Positions 54,137-63,940 are shown, counted from the first letter of the stretch. The stretch is DNA of 64,000 nucleotides from Haloferax mucosum ATCC BAA-1512 (GCF_000337815.1 NZ_AOLN01000006.1:248001-312000); one strand, 5' to 3'. Notes: generated by a model from the sequence alone, not told the origin. Program-made: numbers and translations.

Positions 54137-55383
54137 TGCAAATCGATGTGACGGTCCTCCCGATTAGTCCTCGCATCACGCAACTGTTCATCGCGGCGGC
54201 GTTAGGGATGTTTCTCGGTCTCGAACGCGAGTGGTCACAGAAGTCGGCCGGAATCCGAACCTTCGCGCTCACGAGCCTCATCGGGGCGATTTCGACGACA
54301 ATAGACAACAACGTCCTCCTGACGCTCGGAGGCGTGCTCGTCTTACTACAGGCGGTGCTTCTCGGGGCCGATGGACTCCTCGAAGGGGAGTCGCCGCGGA
54401 GTCTCTCGTTGACGACATCGGCGTCGCTGTTCGTCGCTTACAGCGCCGGCGTGATGGTCGCCGCGGATTTCGTCCTCGAAGCGGTCATCCTCGTGATTAT
54501 CTCGTCGGTCCTGTTGGTGTTGCGGCGAGAACTCCACCAGTTCGCGTGGGGACTCTCCAAAGAGGAGGTAAAGAGCGCGGCCGAGTTTGCGATTCTCGCG
54601 TTCGTCATCTACCCGATTCTCCCGTCAGAGCCGGTCGGGCCGTGGGACGCCATCCAACCGCAACTCGTCTGGTTGCTCGTCGTCGCCGTGAGCGGACTCG
54701 GCTTCGTCAACTACGTCATCATGCAACGCTACGGGAGCCGCGGCATCGCAATCACAGGCTTTTTCGGCGGTCTCGTCAACTCGACCGCGGTCATCGGCGA
54801 GTTCGCAGACCGGGCGGAACGCAACCGAGATATCCTCTCGCTTTCGGTCGGGGCGGTGTTGCTCGCGGACGCGGCGATGGCCGTCAGAAACCTGTTTCTC
54901 GTCGGGGTGTTCATCCCCGAGGTCGTTCCGGAAGTCGGAACCCCGCTTGGGATTATCGCCATCGTCGGCGTCGGACTGTCCGTCTATCTCACCGACTGGG
55001 ACACCGAGCTACAGCTCGATTTCGACTCGCCGTTCAGCCTGTCAAACGCGCTCAAGTTCGGTGCGCTCTTCCTCGTGATTCTCGTCGCTTCGGCGGGCGC
55101 ACAGCAGTTCTTCGGTGCGGCAGGGTTGGTGACGACGAGTTTCCTGAGCGGCCTCATTTCGAGCGGTTCGACGACGACGACCGCGGTCACGCTCTACCTC
55201 GCCGGGACGGTGTCCGCCGACACCGCCGCGGCGAGTATTCTCGCCGGAACGAGCGCGAGCATCCTCATCAAAATCGTCCTCGCGGCCAGCATTAACCGCT
55301 CGCTGTTCCGACCCGTTGCGAAAGCGAGCAGCGCGCTCATCGCCGCTGGCATCCTCAGCGGCGCACTCCTAGCCGCGCTCTAA
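54136..55383 (+). CDS. MgtC/SapB family membrane protein with DUF4010
   Basis: 415 residues. The N-terminal MgtC domain (about 1-135) has LGMFLGLEREWSQKSAGIRT, where the Glu-Arg and Gly-Ile-Arg-Thr motifs are the family signature. The remainder (about 140-410) is the DUF4010 membrane domain with several helices and GFFGGLVNSTAVIGEFADRA. MgtC is linked to growth at low Mg2+ and to ATP-synthase control in bacteria; the role of the MgtC-DUF4010 form is unknown. Start overlaps a 28-codon leader ORF. Confidence 0.87.
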   Translation: MQIDVTVLPISPRITQLFIAAALGMFLGLEREWSQKSAGIRTFALTSLIGAISTTIDNNVLLTLGGVLVLLQAVLLGADGLLEGESPRSLSLTTSASLFVAYSAGVMVAADFVLEAVILVIISSVLLVLRRELHQFAWGLSKEEVKSAAEFAILAFVIYPILPSEPVGPWDAIQPQLVWLLVVAVSGLGFVNYVIMQRYGSRGIAITGFFGGLVNSTAVIGEFADRAERNRDILSLSVGAVLLADAAMAVRNLFLVGVFIPEVVPEVGTPLGIIAIVGVGLSVYLTDWDTELQLDFDSPFSLSNALKFGALFLVILVASAGAQQFFGAAGLVTTSFLSGLISSGSTTTTAVTLYLAGTVSADTAAASILAGTSASILIKIVLAASINRSLFRPVAKASSALIAAGILSGALLAAL

Positions 55384-55450
55384 GTGCCCGTAATACATAT
55401 TACTATTTTGAGATATGTTTGAAATATACTACTATATAATCATTCATAAC

Positions 55451-55458
55451 GTTTATAC
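55451..55458 (+). promoter_or_regulatory. TATA box of the phosphonate-type transporter operon
   Basis: GTTTATAC, 29-36 bp before the ATG at 55487, which supports that start over the ATG at 55466. Confidence 0.55.
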
Positions 55459-55486
55459 CGAATGTATGTCTCAATGGAATACACTA

Positions 55487-56632
55487 ATGCCCGAATTCGA
55501 CCACACGAGACGTTCACTACTCGCTAGCGGCGCGGCGGCCATCTCTCTGGGCTTCGCAGGCTGTATCCAGAGCGGTGGCGGCGACAGCGACGGCCAATCC
55601 AACGAGTCTACGACTGGCTCGGACAGTTCGTCCGAGGGAGGCGACGGCGCATCGAGCTTCGACCCGGCGAATCCCGAGTTCCCGCAACCGATGGCGACGC
55701 TCATCAGCGCCGGGTTCGAGACGGGGTCGCTTTCGGACCTCGAAAACATGGAAGAGCGGGAAAAGCCCCGCTACGGGAAGCCAGTCAAGGAGACGCCGTC
55801 GAAAGAAAGCGAACTCCTCGACCCCGACAAACTCGCGTTTGCGATGACGCCGTCCGAGGACCCGGCGGCCTACCGGACGACGATGAAGCCGCTCATGGAC
55901 AACATCGCCAAAGAGACCGGCAAGGAAGTCGAATACTTCCCGCTCCAGTCGTACGCGTCGCAGGTCGAAGCGATGCGCTCCGAGCGACTCCACATCGCCG
56001 GATTCTCTACGGGACCGACGCCGTTCGCCGTGAACCTCGCCGGTGCCGTGCCCTTCTCCCTGCAGGTCTCCGGAGAAGGTGACTTCGGCTACCGCCTCTG
56101 GCTGGCGACGCAGGCCGACAACGACGACATCAACTCGCTTTCGGACCTGCAGGGCAAGCGCGTCGCCCACTCCGAACCGTCGTCGAACTCCGGCAACCAA
56201 GCGCCCCGCGCGCTCTTCGCCAATCAGGGCGTCGTCCCCGGCGACGACTACGAAGTCGCCTACTCTGGCGGTCACGAACAGAGCGTCCTCGGCGTCGCCA
56301 ACGGCGACTACGACGCCGCACCCGTCTGCAGTACATGCGTGACGCGTGTCGCAAACGCCGGGAACCTCGACCCCTCGAACATCAAGGTCGTCTGGGCGAG
56401 CAATCCCTTCCCGACGACGAGCTTTACGTATCGTTACAACCTCACGCCCGAGATTCAGGAGGGTATCCGGGCCGCGTTCACCGACTACGACTACTCCGAC
56501 ACGCAAATCGCAGAGACCTTCGAGGGGCGCGGCAAGTTCACCGAAATCGACTACGCGACCGCTTACGACATCATCCTCCAGATTCAGGAGAACAACGGTG
56601 TCGAGTACCAGACGGACAACCTCGGGGAATAA
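55487..56632 (+). CDS. phnD: PhnD-type phosphate/phosphonate-binding lipoprotein
   Basis: 381 residues from the ATG at 55487 (MPEFDHTRRSLLASGAAAIS). Twin Arg and a lipobox LGFAGC (Cys26) predict Tat export and lipid attachment. After a Ser/Gly linker the PhnD fold starts near 115 (KLAFAMTPSEDPAAYRTTMK) and includes the family stretches KRVAHSEPSSNSGNQAPRAL and GGHEQSVLGVANGDYDAAPV. PhnD proteins bind phosphonate, phosphite or phosphate. It heads a four-gene operon with the ATPase and two permeases; no C-P lyase or phosphonatase gene is present, so phosphate or phosphite is as likely as phosphonate. Confidence 0.92.
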   Translation: MPEFDHTRRSLLASGAAAISLGFAGCIQSGGGDSDGQSNESTTGSDSSSEGGDGASSFDPANPEFPQPMATLISAGFETGSLSDLENMEEREKPRYGKPVKETPSKESELLDPDKLAFAMTPSEDPAAYRTTMKPLMDNIAKETGKEVEYFPLQSYASQVEAMRSERLHIAGFSTGPTPFAVNLAGAVPFSLQVSGEGDFGYRLWLATQADNDDINSLSDLQGKRVAHSEPSSNSGNQAPRALFANQGVVPGDDYEVAYSGGHEQSVLGVANGDYDAAPVCSTCVTRVANAGNLDPSNIKVVWASNPFPTTSFTYRYNLTPEIQEGIRAAFTDYDYSDTQIAETFEGRGKFTEIDYATAYDIILQIQENNGVEYQTDNLGE

Positions 56633-56650
56633 TCCACACCACCCAGTTCA

Positions 56651-57445
56651 ATGCTGACCGTCAACGACATCAAAAAAGTATACGATTCCGGCGACCAGGC
56701 CCTGAAGGGCCTCTCGATGGAAGTCAGTGGCAACGAAATCGTCTCGATTATCGGGCCGAGCGGGGCGGGGAAGAGTACGCTCATCCGCTGTATCAACCGT
56801 CTTACCGAGCCGTCGAGCGGCGAAGTGTGGCTCGGAGACACCGAGATTACGGCCCTGTCGAGCAAGGAACTCCGCAAGGCCCGCCGCGATATGGGGCTAA
56901 TCCACCAGGAGTTCAACCTCGTCGAGCGCCTGACCGTGATGGAGAACGTCCTCTCGGGGCGGCTGGGATATATGAGCACACTCGACGCCTTCCGGCGTAA
57001 CTTCGACAGTGAAGACATCGCCAAGGCGAGAGCGGTTCTACGTCGCGTCGGACTCGAAGGCGTCGAAAACGACCGCGCGGACGAGCTCTCGGGTGGCCAG
57101 CGTCAGCGCGTCGGCATCGCCAGAGCCGTCATCCAGCGTCCGAAAATCCTCCTCGTTGACGAGCCGACGAGCGCGCTCGACCCCGAGACGTCGATCGAGG
57201 TGATGGACCTACTGACCGAAATCGCGCGCGAAGACGACATCCCGGTCCTCATCAACATCCACGAGGTCGATCTCGCAACCGAGTACGCAGACCGCGTCGT
57301 CGGGCTGAGCGACGGCGAACTCGTCTTCGAGGGCGACGCCGACGAACTCGACGAACGCGCCAAAGACATCATCTACCGCGACGGCCAATCGCGCGAAGAA
57401 CGCGACGCCGCCAAAGCGGAACAGCAAGCGAGCGCGGGGGAGTAA
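56651..57445 (+). CDS. phnC: Phosphonate-type ABC transporter ATP-binding protein PhnC
   Basis: 264 residues. Walker [17 protein letters not shown] near 38, Q-loop GLIHQEFNL, signature [15 protein letters not shown] near 141, Walker [15 protein letters not shown]-loop NIHEVD. Membrane-associated ATPase that energises the two PhnE permeases. It begins 18 bp after phnD and 3 bp before phnE, so all are one transcript. All catalytic residues look intact. Confidence 0.95.
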   Translation: MLTVNDIKKVYDSGDQALKGLSMEVSGNEIVSIIGPSGAGKSTLIRCINRLTEPSSGEVWLGDTEITALSSKELRKARRDMGLIHQEFNLVERLTVMENVLSGRLGYMSTLDAFRRNFDSEDIAKARAVLRRVGLEGVENDRADELSGGQRQRVGIARAVIQRPKILLVDEPTSALDPETSIEVMDLLTEIAREDDIPVLINIHEVDLATEYADRVVGLSDGELVFEGDADELDERAKDIIYRDGQSREERDAAKAEQQASAGE

Positions 57446-57448
57446 GCG

Positions 57449-58261
57449 ATGGCGACCAGGTCCGACGTGGCCGACGGCGAATGGGAGCGCCCGACCGCCT
57501 TCTACAATCGAACGACGAAGTACCTCGTCTACACCGCCGTCGTCGCGTTCGTCCTCTATAGCCTCTGGAGCATCGGCATCCCGATAGACCGGTTCCGCCG
57601 CGGTATCGGGGCCGGTATCGACCTCGTCTCGAACATGCTCCCGCCGGCGTTGACGCCAGTTCAGTTCGAACTGATGGTACAGGGAATCGTCGAGAGTATT
57701 CTCATGTCCATCGTCGCCACGACGCTCGGCATCATCGTCAGCGCGCCCGTGGCGTTCATGGCGGCCAACAACCTCGCCCCGCGGCCGGTCTACTTCGTCG
57801 GGCGCGGCATCATCGCCGTCTCGCGGTCGTTTCACGAACTCATCGTCGCCATCGTCATGGTGAAAGCGGTCGGGTTCGGCCCGCTCGCGGGCGTGCTCGC
57901 CCTCGGGTTCAAGACGGTCGGCTTCTTCGCAAAGCTCCTCTCGGAGGAAATCGAGGATATCGACACCGGACAGATGCAAGCTATCGAGGCCGTCGGCGGC
58001 AGTCGCATGCAGGTGTACCTCTACAGCGTGCTCCCGCAGATTGTCCCGCGCATCATCGGCCTGTCTATCTACCGCCTCGACATCAATCTGCGACATAGCA
58101 CCGTCGTCGGCATCGTCGGCGCGGGTGGTATCGGTATCACCCTCCTGAACTCGTTCCAGAAGTACGACTTCCAGTACAGTTCGATGATTATCCTCGTCAT
58201 CGTCGGCATCGTCATGATCGGTGAGGCCGCGAGCGCCTACGCCCGACGGAGGGTCCAATAG
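57449..58261 (+). CDS. phnE: Phosphonate-type ABC transporter permease PhnE
   Basis: 270 residues with six membrane helices (first about 25-43). The permease coupling segment is at about 180-200: EAVGGSRMQVYLYSVLPQIV. It starts 3 bp after phnC and its stop is immediately followed by the next phnE start. Two PhnE permeases in tandem imply a heterodimeric channel. Confidence 0.93.
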   Translation: MATRSDVADGEWERPTAFYNRTTKYLVYTAVVAFVLYSLWSIGIPIDRFRRGIGAGIDLVSNMLPPALTPVQFELMVQGIVESILMSIVATTLGIIVSAPVAFMAANNLAPRPVYFVGRGIIAVSRSFHELIVAIVMVKAVGFGPLAGVLALGFKTVGFFAKLLSEEIEDIDTGQMQAIEAVGGSRMQVYLYSVLPQIVPRIIGLSIYRLDINLRHSTVVGIVGAGGIGITLLNSFQKYDFQYSSMIILVIVGIVMIGEAASAYARRRVQ

Positions 58262-59068
58262 ATGTCGAGTGAATCCTCGGACGCGGGCGCGCAGTGGGAG
58301 CGGTTCGAACCCCGCGAGCGCCTGCTTCGGTATCTCGTCACGCTCGGCGCGTTGGTCGTCCTCGCCGCCTCGTGGCGGGCGATGGACATCAACTACGGCT
58401 ACGTCGCGTCCGCGCCCCAAGAAGTGATGGACCTCTTTACGCGGATGTACCCGCCGAACGTGATGTACACGCGGGAAATCGCCCGCCCGCTCCTCGAAAC
58501 GATCAATATCTCGATTCTCGGAACGGCACTCGCAATCGTCATGGCGCTTCCGGTCGCGTTCCTGAGCGCCAGCAACACGACGCCGAATCGAGCGACGTAC
58601 CTGCTCGGGAAGTTCATCGTCTCGTTCACGCGGTCCGTGAACGTCATCATCTGGGCGCTCATCTTCGTCGCGGTGTTCGGACCCGGCGCGCTCGCCGGCG
58701 TGCTGGCGATTGCCGTCCGGTCTGTCGGATTCACCGCGAAACTCCTCGGCGAAGCCATCGAGGAGATAGACCCCGGCGAAGTCGAAGCTATCAGAGCAAC
58801 CGGCGCATCGACACTCCAGACGTTCATCTACGGCATCGTGCCGCAGATCAAGCCGGCGTTCATCAGCGTCGCCACCTTCCGCTGGGACATCAACGTGCGC
58901 GCGTCAACCATCATCGGATTCGTCGGCGCGGGCGGCATCGGCGTCGCCCTCCAGACGAATATTAACTACTTCAAGTGGGACGCCGTGCTCACGATTCTCA
59001 TCGCCATCCTCGGCATCGTCCTCGTCAGCGAGGGTGTCTCGGCGTACCTCCGCAGAAAGGTAAGCTAA
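58262..59068 (+). CDS. phnE: Second PhnE-type permease
   Basis: 268 residues, six helices. Coupling segment IRATGASTLQTFIYGIVPQI near 185-200. It is clearly homologous to the preceding permease (EEID(T/P)G(Q/E), IVGAGGIG / FVGAGGIG) but not identical, so the pair is an old duplication. The ATG directly follows the upstream TAG. Last gene of the phn operon. Confidence 0.93.
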   Translation: MSSESSDAGAQWERFEPRERLLRYLVTLGALVVLAASWRAMDINYGYVASAPQEVMDLFTRMYPPNVMYTREIARPLLETINISILGTALAIVMALPVAFLSASNTTPNRATYLLGKFIVSFTRSVNVIIWALIFVAVFGPGALAGVLAIAVRSVGFTAKLLGEAIEEIDPGEVEAIRATGASTLQTFIYGIVPQIKPAFISVATFRWDINVRASTIIGFVGAGGIGVALQTNINYFKWDAVLTILIAILGIVLVSEGVSAYLRRKVS

Positions 59069-59168
59069 CCGCGCGCCAACCCGTCGGCGACTATTTTTCG
59101 GGCGCGACGTGTCGTCCGCGTTCATCGCGTCGAACACGTCCTGTGTGCGTCTCTCCGCTCGTCTGCGG

Positions 59169-59399
59169 TCATCGGTTCGGAACGGTGCGAGCGAGATAGA
59201 GGGTGAGAGCGACGAAATACATCCCGCTTGCGAGTAGCGGAACGACCAACAGCGACCGCTCTGCGGGCGTCGAAAGGCGAAACTGGTAGCTCACCCATCC
59301 CAGACAGACGAGAGACAGCGCGCCGAATGTGGTTCCCGCGAAGACGGCAAGCCGAGCCGACACCGGAAGTCCCCACCAGACGCGGTGGGCGAGTGACAT
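59169..59399 (-). CDS. Small two-helix membrane protein
   Basis: 76 residues (MSLAHRVWWGLPVSARLAVF). Two membrane helices (about 16-37 and 48-70). A TTTTAAAC TATA element lies about 30 bp upstream of the ATG, giving a leaderless start, which supports it as real. No family recognised. It converges with the phn operon. Confidence 0.6.
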   Translation of the reverse strand: MSLAHRVWWGLPVSARLAVFAGTTFGALSLVCLGWVSYQFRLSTPAERSLLVVPLLASGMYFVALTLYLARTVPNR

Positions 59400-59766
59400 C
59401 TTCGTTCGTCTCTAGTTATCGTCGCCCAGTTTAAAATTCACGTTGTTAGATACGACTGCGGTGGTATCGGGAAACACGACAGCGCAGTCACGAAGGGGGA
59501 GGGAGGCGGGTCACGACTCTGTGGTCGGTCCGCGAACGGACTCGACCGAGAACGCGCGCGACCCGCGCCGTCCGTGAAATCATATGGTACGCGTCACAGG
59601 ACCGGACAGTACGTCCTGTGTCTCTGCGTTTCTGCCCGGTACTAGTAGCTATATTGGTACACCCATCAAATCGTGGGACTTCGCGGCTGTGTGGTTGGTT
59701 CCGAGGGAAAACAGCGGTCAGTCAATGCCGGTGATAGGAAGCGTCGCCTCACGCGACACCCCGAAC
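59400..59766. other. Intergenic, nothing recognised
   Basis: About 365 bp between a small membrane gene and the kinase gene. It holds the promoter of the former (around 59431) and no convincing gene, repeat or RNA. Confidence 0.5.
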
Positions 59767-61329
59767 TTACACAGAACCGTACGACCGCTTAGGCCGAAAC
59801 TCGAACCGCGCGCCGCCGCTCGGGTCCTCGGTGACGGCGGCGGCCCACCCGTGGGCGTCGGCGATCTCCTTGACAATCGATAGACCGAGACCGGTTCCCT
59901 GCGCGGCGGTCGAATAGCCGGGGTTGAAAACCTGCTCGCGCTGTTTGGTCGGGATGCCACAACCGTTGTCGGCGACAAAAAAGCCGTCGTCGAGCGGGCC
60001 GACGGTGACAGCCGTCGCGTCGCCGTGGGTAATCGCGTTCCGAAAGAGGTTCTCGAAGAGATGCCGACTCCGGGTGTCGTCGGCTTCGACGGTGAACTCG
60101 TCTGTCCCGTCCGTCTCGACTGTGAGCGTCGCCGCCCCCGTTTGGACGTGGTCCCACGATTCGACCGCGAGTGTCTTCATATCGACTGGTTCGGGGTCCA
60201 TGACACGCTCTCCCTCGCGCGCGAGCATCAAGACGCCCTCGATGACCTCCTCCATGCGCTTGTGTGCGCGCGTCATTCGGTCGAGTTGCTCCGTAAAATC
60301 GCGCATCTGTCCAAGCGTCCCTTCGGCGACGTTCAGCGGGTTCCGCAGGTCGTGGGAGACGGTCTGTGCGAACCGTTCGAGTCGCTCGTTTTCGTGGGCT
60401 AGCTCCTGTTCGTGTTCGAGGGTTCGCAAGGCGGCTTCGGCGTTCATCCCAAGGATTTCGACGAGTTGCGTGTCGGTGTCGGTGAAGGCGTCGGGGGCGG
60501 TCTGGCCGACGCTGATGATGCCGTATTCGCCGAGCGGGACATAGAGCCACGACCGAATCGACCCGCGGGGTCCGGTGTCGATATCGTCGTCTGCGGCCGC
60601 GCGAATGTCGTCGTAGACACGCGGGTCTCCCGCGGTGAAGATGTCGCCGACGAGGCTGTCGTCGATGTCGTAGACGGGGCGGTCGCCGAGGAGGTCCGTG
60701 GTCCGCTCATCGACGTGGACGGGAATCAACTGGTCGTCCTCGCGGAGTCGGACGACGTTGATTGGAAAGCCGAGGATGGCCGTAATCGCCTCGCCGACGC
60801 CGGTAGCGACGTCGGCGAACCGTTCGGCTTGAAAGAGGTCTCGCGTCGCGCTGTGCAGGGCTTCGATACTCCGCTCGCGCTCCCACTTTTCGGTGATTTC
60901 GATGTTGATGGCGACGTAGCCGTGTCTCTCCCCGTCTTGTGTGATGGGTGCGATAGTCTGTTCGATGACGTAGGTCTCTCCGTTCTTGCGCTTGTTGACG
61001 AGTTCTCCTTCCCACACGTCACCCGACGAGATGGTCTCCCACATCTCGGCGTAGTGGTCGTCGTCGTGGACGCCCGAACGAAGCATGCTCGGGTCGTTAC
61101 CGACGGCTTCCGAGGCGTCGTAGCCAGTCGTCTCCTCGAACGCCGAGTTGACGTACTGAATCGTCCCATCGAGGTCGGTGAACATCACGACGTGCCCGGA
61201 GCTTTCGACCGCCTCACGGAAGTACAACTGATCGACCATCTCCCGGTTCGAAGACGCGTTCCACCCCCCATCGAAACGAACGTCTCCGTCGGCACAACGG
61301 TTCCCGTACGACAGAGACAACTTATCCAT
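59767..61329 (-). CDS. PAS-GAF sensor histidine kinase
   Basis: 520 residues from the ATG at 61329 (MDKLSLSYGNRCADGDVRFD); an ATG 16 codons upstream is also possible. PAS/PAC (about 35-150; DLDGTIQYVNSAFEETTG), GAF (about 160-305), dimerisation/phospho-acceptor helix with H326 in TVSHDLRNPLNVAEG, and the ATPase domain: N-box LFENLFRNAITHGD, G1 VADNGCGIP, G2 GTGLGLSIVKEIADAHGW. No membrane span, so it senses a cytoplasmic signal. No response regulator lies beside it. Orphan kinases of this kind are frequent in haloarchaea. Confidence 0.92.
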   Translation of the reverse strand: MDKLSLSYGNRCADGDVRFDGGWNASSNREMVDQLYFREAVESSGHVVMFTDLDGTIQYVNSAFEETTGYDASEAVGNDPSMLRSGVHDDDHYAEMWETISSGDVWEGELVNKRKNGETYVIEQTIAPITQDGERHGYVAINIEITEKWERERSIEALHSATRDLFQAERFADVATGVGEAITAILGFPINVVRLREDDQLIPVHVDERTTDLLGDRPVYDIDDSLVGDIFTAGDPRVYDDIRAAADDDIDTGPRGSIRSWLYVPLGEYGIISVGQTAPDAFTDTDTQLVEILGMNAEAALRTLEHEQELAHENERLERFAQTVSHDLRNPLNVAEGTLGQMRDFTEQLDRMTRAHKRMEEVIEGVLMLAREGERVMDPEPVDMKTLAVESWDHVQTGAATLTVETDGTDEFTVEADDTRSRHLFENLFRNAITHGDATAVTVGPLDDGFFVADNGCGIPTKQREQVFNPGYSTAAQGTGLGLSIVKEIADAHGWAAAVTEDPSGGARFEFRPKRSYGSV

Positions 61330-62241
61330 ACTATCCGGTTCGTCCCGGCGCGCTTGAAGATAGCGCTCTCGCGCCAACGTGACAGATTCGGTAGGTGAAG
61401 AGACGAAGAAGTAAGCGCCTCAGACGAGGAACAGTTAGTCTGTTTGCAGTTTTTGCTATGGTTTATGTCAGCAATCGAGCGATTATGTACTCATATCGAG
61501 TGGACGACGAACCGCGTGCAGACGACAGTCAATAGGGCCAGTCACGTCCCAGTGTGCGCGGCGAAACTGGGAGGTTTCCGCCGACTAAGACCGCTACTCG
61601 GAATTGCGTACTTTAGACACACATACCACTCGAAGAGAACTCACGCTGACAGACGGGTTCTCACGTGGTTGAATTGTTATGTATAATGACTGGTTTGTCG
61701 TTTCGGAGTTCGGTATCGTGGAATTTAGATGCAGAAATACCGATTAAATTCGGATAATACTGCAATATATTCGGACTCGTGTTGCGTGACGCTGGCACCA
61801 AATATGTAACCAACGAGGATGGATTTGGAGCACGTCAAATCCGAGAGGACATTCTGGGTGGTGTATGACGAAGTATGACGAAATGTGAATTGCGTCACAC
61901 CCGAACTTTGGCGCGAATATATAACATGCATATTGGTGTTATACCTTCGTGCGCGATATGCGAGCAAGGGTGTAGCTGATTGGGGTCCGGCGGGGTCAGT
62001 CGAGGGTCCGTCAGGACGTGTTTGGTCTGGCGGAGGCAGTCCGCGTCCGGCAAGCTCCGCCACGTGTCGTCCCGGTGTCGTTGCGGCGTCGGTTCCGTTG
62101 TCGCAGGTCGGTTCGCTCGGCCTGTCACGCGCGCCTGCGACTTCGGCGGGTGACTTTGTGTGTCGGCGTCGCGGGCATCAGGCGGGAAAAAGAGAGACTC
62201 AGGCTGAAACGAGGTCGGGTCGTCGAGTACCACGAGGGTCG
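61330..62241. other. Gene-poor, partly AT-rich 0.9 kb region
   Basis: No convincing gene. A 61444-61686 plus frame and a 61725-62063 minus frame exist but have atypical codon use and no recognisable domain. Composition shifts between AT-rich (61440-61500, 61660-61950) and GC-rich. TATGACGAA occurs twice at 61864-61872 and 61874-61882. It could be a decayed gene region or long regulatory DNA. Confidence 0.45.
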
Positions 62242-63906
62242 TCAGGTCTCGTTTTCGGTCTCTCGGAGTTCCGTCCGTCGAATCTTGCCGGTCACGGTCT
62301 TCGGAAGCGACTCGCTGAACTCGATTTCGCGGGGGTACTCGTGCGCCGACAGTTCGGATTTGACGTGCGTTTTGATGTCGTCGGCGAGGGCGTCCGAAGG
62401 TGTCGCGTCGGCGCTCGGAACGACAAACGCCTTGACGATGTTCCCGCGCTCGCGGTGAGGTTTGGGGACGACGGCCGCCTCCGCGACGGCGGGGTGTTCG
62501 CCGAGCGAGCTTTCAACTTCGAACGGACCGATGCGATAGCCGGACGAGAGAATCACGTCGTCGGCGCGGCCTTCGAACCAGAAATACCCGTCTTCGTCCA
62601 CGTGCGCGAGGTCGCCCGAGAGATACCATCGGCCGTCGGGACCGTCGATACAGCAGGCGCGCGTCTGCTCGGGTTTGTTCCAGTACTCCGCGAAGAAACA
62701 CGGATAGTCACCGCGTTGGGCGATTTGACCCGTCTCGCCCGGCGGGAGAACCTCGCCGGTTTCGGGGTCAACGATGGTGGCTTCGATGCCGGGCAGAGGT
62801 TTTCCCATCGACCCCGGTCGGACGGGCATCGTCGGATAGTTGTTGAGTATCATGTTCGCGGTCTCGGTCTGGCCGTAGGTGTCGAGAATCGTCACGCCGA
62901 GAGTGTCTTCGGCCCACTCGACCACGCCCGCGCTCAGGGGTTCACCGATAGAAAGCGCGTGTCGGAGGTCCAAGTCGGTGTCCGAAAGCACGTCTTCGTG
63001 TTCGCGGAGCATGCGATAGGCCGTCGGGACCGAAAACAGAACCGTGACAGGATAGCTATCGAGCAGGTCGGCCCACGTCTCGGGGTCGAACTCGCCTTCG
63101 TAGGTGAAAAGCGCCGACCCCCAGAACCACGCGCCGAGGGTGTTTATCGCCCCCGTGAGCCAGCCGAGGTCGCCGGTACTCCAATAGACGTCGCCGGGTT
63201 GCAGGTCAACCGCATCGCGTTGGGTCGCCGCGACGCCCGCAATCCAGCGGTGTTTGTGCAGGACGCCCTTCGCCAGTCCGGTCGTCCCCGAGGTGTAGTA
63301 CAAAAGCGCGTTATCCTCGCCGGTCGTCCGCGCGGGTCGGTAGTCCGTGCTGGAATGGTCGAGCGCCGTGTTGAAGACGACGTCGTCGGCCGGCGCGCCG
63401 CCACCGCGGTCTACGGTGATGACGTGTTCGACGCTCGGCGCGTCGGCGAGTGCGTCGGCGATGGTGTCGCGGTTGTCGGTCGTCGTGACCACGACCGAGG
63501 CGTTGCAGTCGTCGAGCCGATAGGAGATGCCGTCGGGACCGAAGCGTTCGTTGACGCTTCCCCACACCGCGCCGTGTTTGAGCGTCCCCACGAGTGCGAC
63601 GTAGTGTTCCGGGATGCGCGGCATGTACGAAACCACGCGGTCGCCCTCGGCCACGCCGAGGTCGTCGAGGACGTGTGCGAACTGACTGGAGCGGTCCGCG
63701 AGTTCCCAGAAGGTCAGCGTCGTTAACTCGCCGTCCGTATCGACCTGATAGAGGGCCACGCGGTCTCGGTCGGTCGCGTGCCGGTCGGCGACCTCGTGGC
63801 CGATGTTGAGTTCGTCGGGGGCGTCCCACGACGCTTCAGCGTAGATGTCGTCCCACGAGAACGTTTCTCGTGCGACGTCGTAGTCTTCTAAGTTGTGTGT
63901 TGACAT
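62242..63906 (-). CDS. Acyl-CoA synthetase (AMP-forming, acetyl/propionyl-CoA ligase-like)
   Basis: 554 residues. ANL-superfamily motifs: P-loop YYTSGTTGLAKGVLHKHRW near 208, the ILDTYGQTETAN adenine/Gly-x-x-E motif near 335, the YLSGDLAHVDEDGYFWFEGR hinge near 420-440 and the catalytic Lys in SLPKTVTGKIRRTELRE at the C-terminus. It activates a short carboxylic acid to its CoA ester; acetate versus propionate or butyrate is not decided by sequence here. Leaderless promoter (63932-63940). Monocistronic in view. Confidence 0.93.
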   Translation of the reverse strand: MSTHNLEDYDVARETFSWDDIYAEASWDAPDELNIGHEVADRHATDRDRVALYQVDTDGELTTLTFWELADRSSQFAHVLDDLGVAEGDRVVSYMPRIPEHYVALVGTLKHGAVWGSVNERFGPDGISYRLDDCNASVVVTTTDNRDTIADALADAPSVEHVITVDRGGGAPADDVVFNTALDHSSTDYRPARTTGEDNALLYYTSGTTGLAKGVLHKHRWIAGVAATQRDAVDLQPGDVYWSTGDLGWLTGAINTLGAWFWGSALFTYEGEFDPETWADLLDSYPVTVLFSVPTAYRMLREHEDVLSDTDLDLRHALSIGEPLSAGVVEWAEDTLGVTILDTYGQTETANMILNNYPTMPVRPGSMGKPLPGIEATIVDPETGEVLPPGETGQIAQRGDYPCFFAEYWNKPEQTRACCIDGPDGRWYLSGDLAHVDEDGYFWFEGRADDVILSSGYRIGPFEVESSLGEHPAVAEAAVVPKPHRERGNIVKAFVVPSADATPSDALADDIKTHVKSELSAHEYPREIEFSESLPKTVTGKIRRTELRETENET

Positions 63907-63931
63907 TTCGGCCGGAGTGATGGAGTGTGTC

Positions 63932-63940
63932 TAAATAATT
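63932..63940 (-). promoter_or_regulatory. TATA box of the acyl-CoA synthetase gene
   Basis: Minus-strand AATTATTTA lies 26-34 bp before the ATG at 63906, supporting a leaderless start. Confidence 0.55.

Noticed and set aside
58296-58316. GGTTCGAACCCC motif resembling a tRNA T-loop
   Set aside because: It is inside the second phnE reading frame with no other tRNA parts.
61725-62063. 112-codon minus-strand frame
   Set aside because: N-terminal half is low-complexity GC-rich, the rest has atypical codon use and no domain; not enough to call a gene.
61885-63726. 613-codon plus-strand frame over the acyl-CoA synthetase
   Set aside because: Antisense shadow; the minus strand carries every ANL motif and a leaderless promoter.
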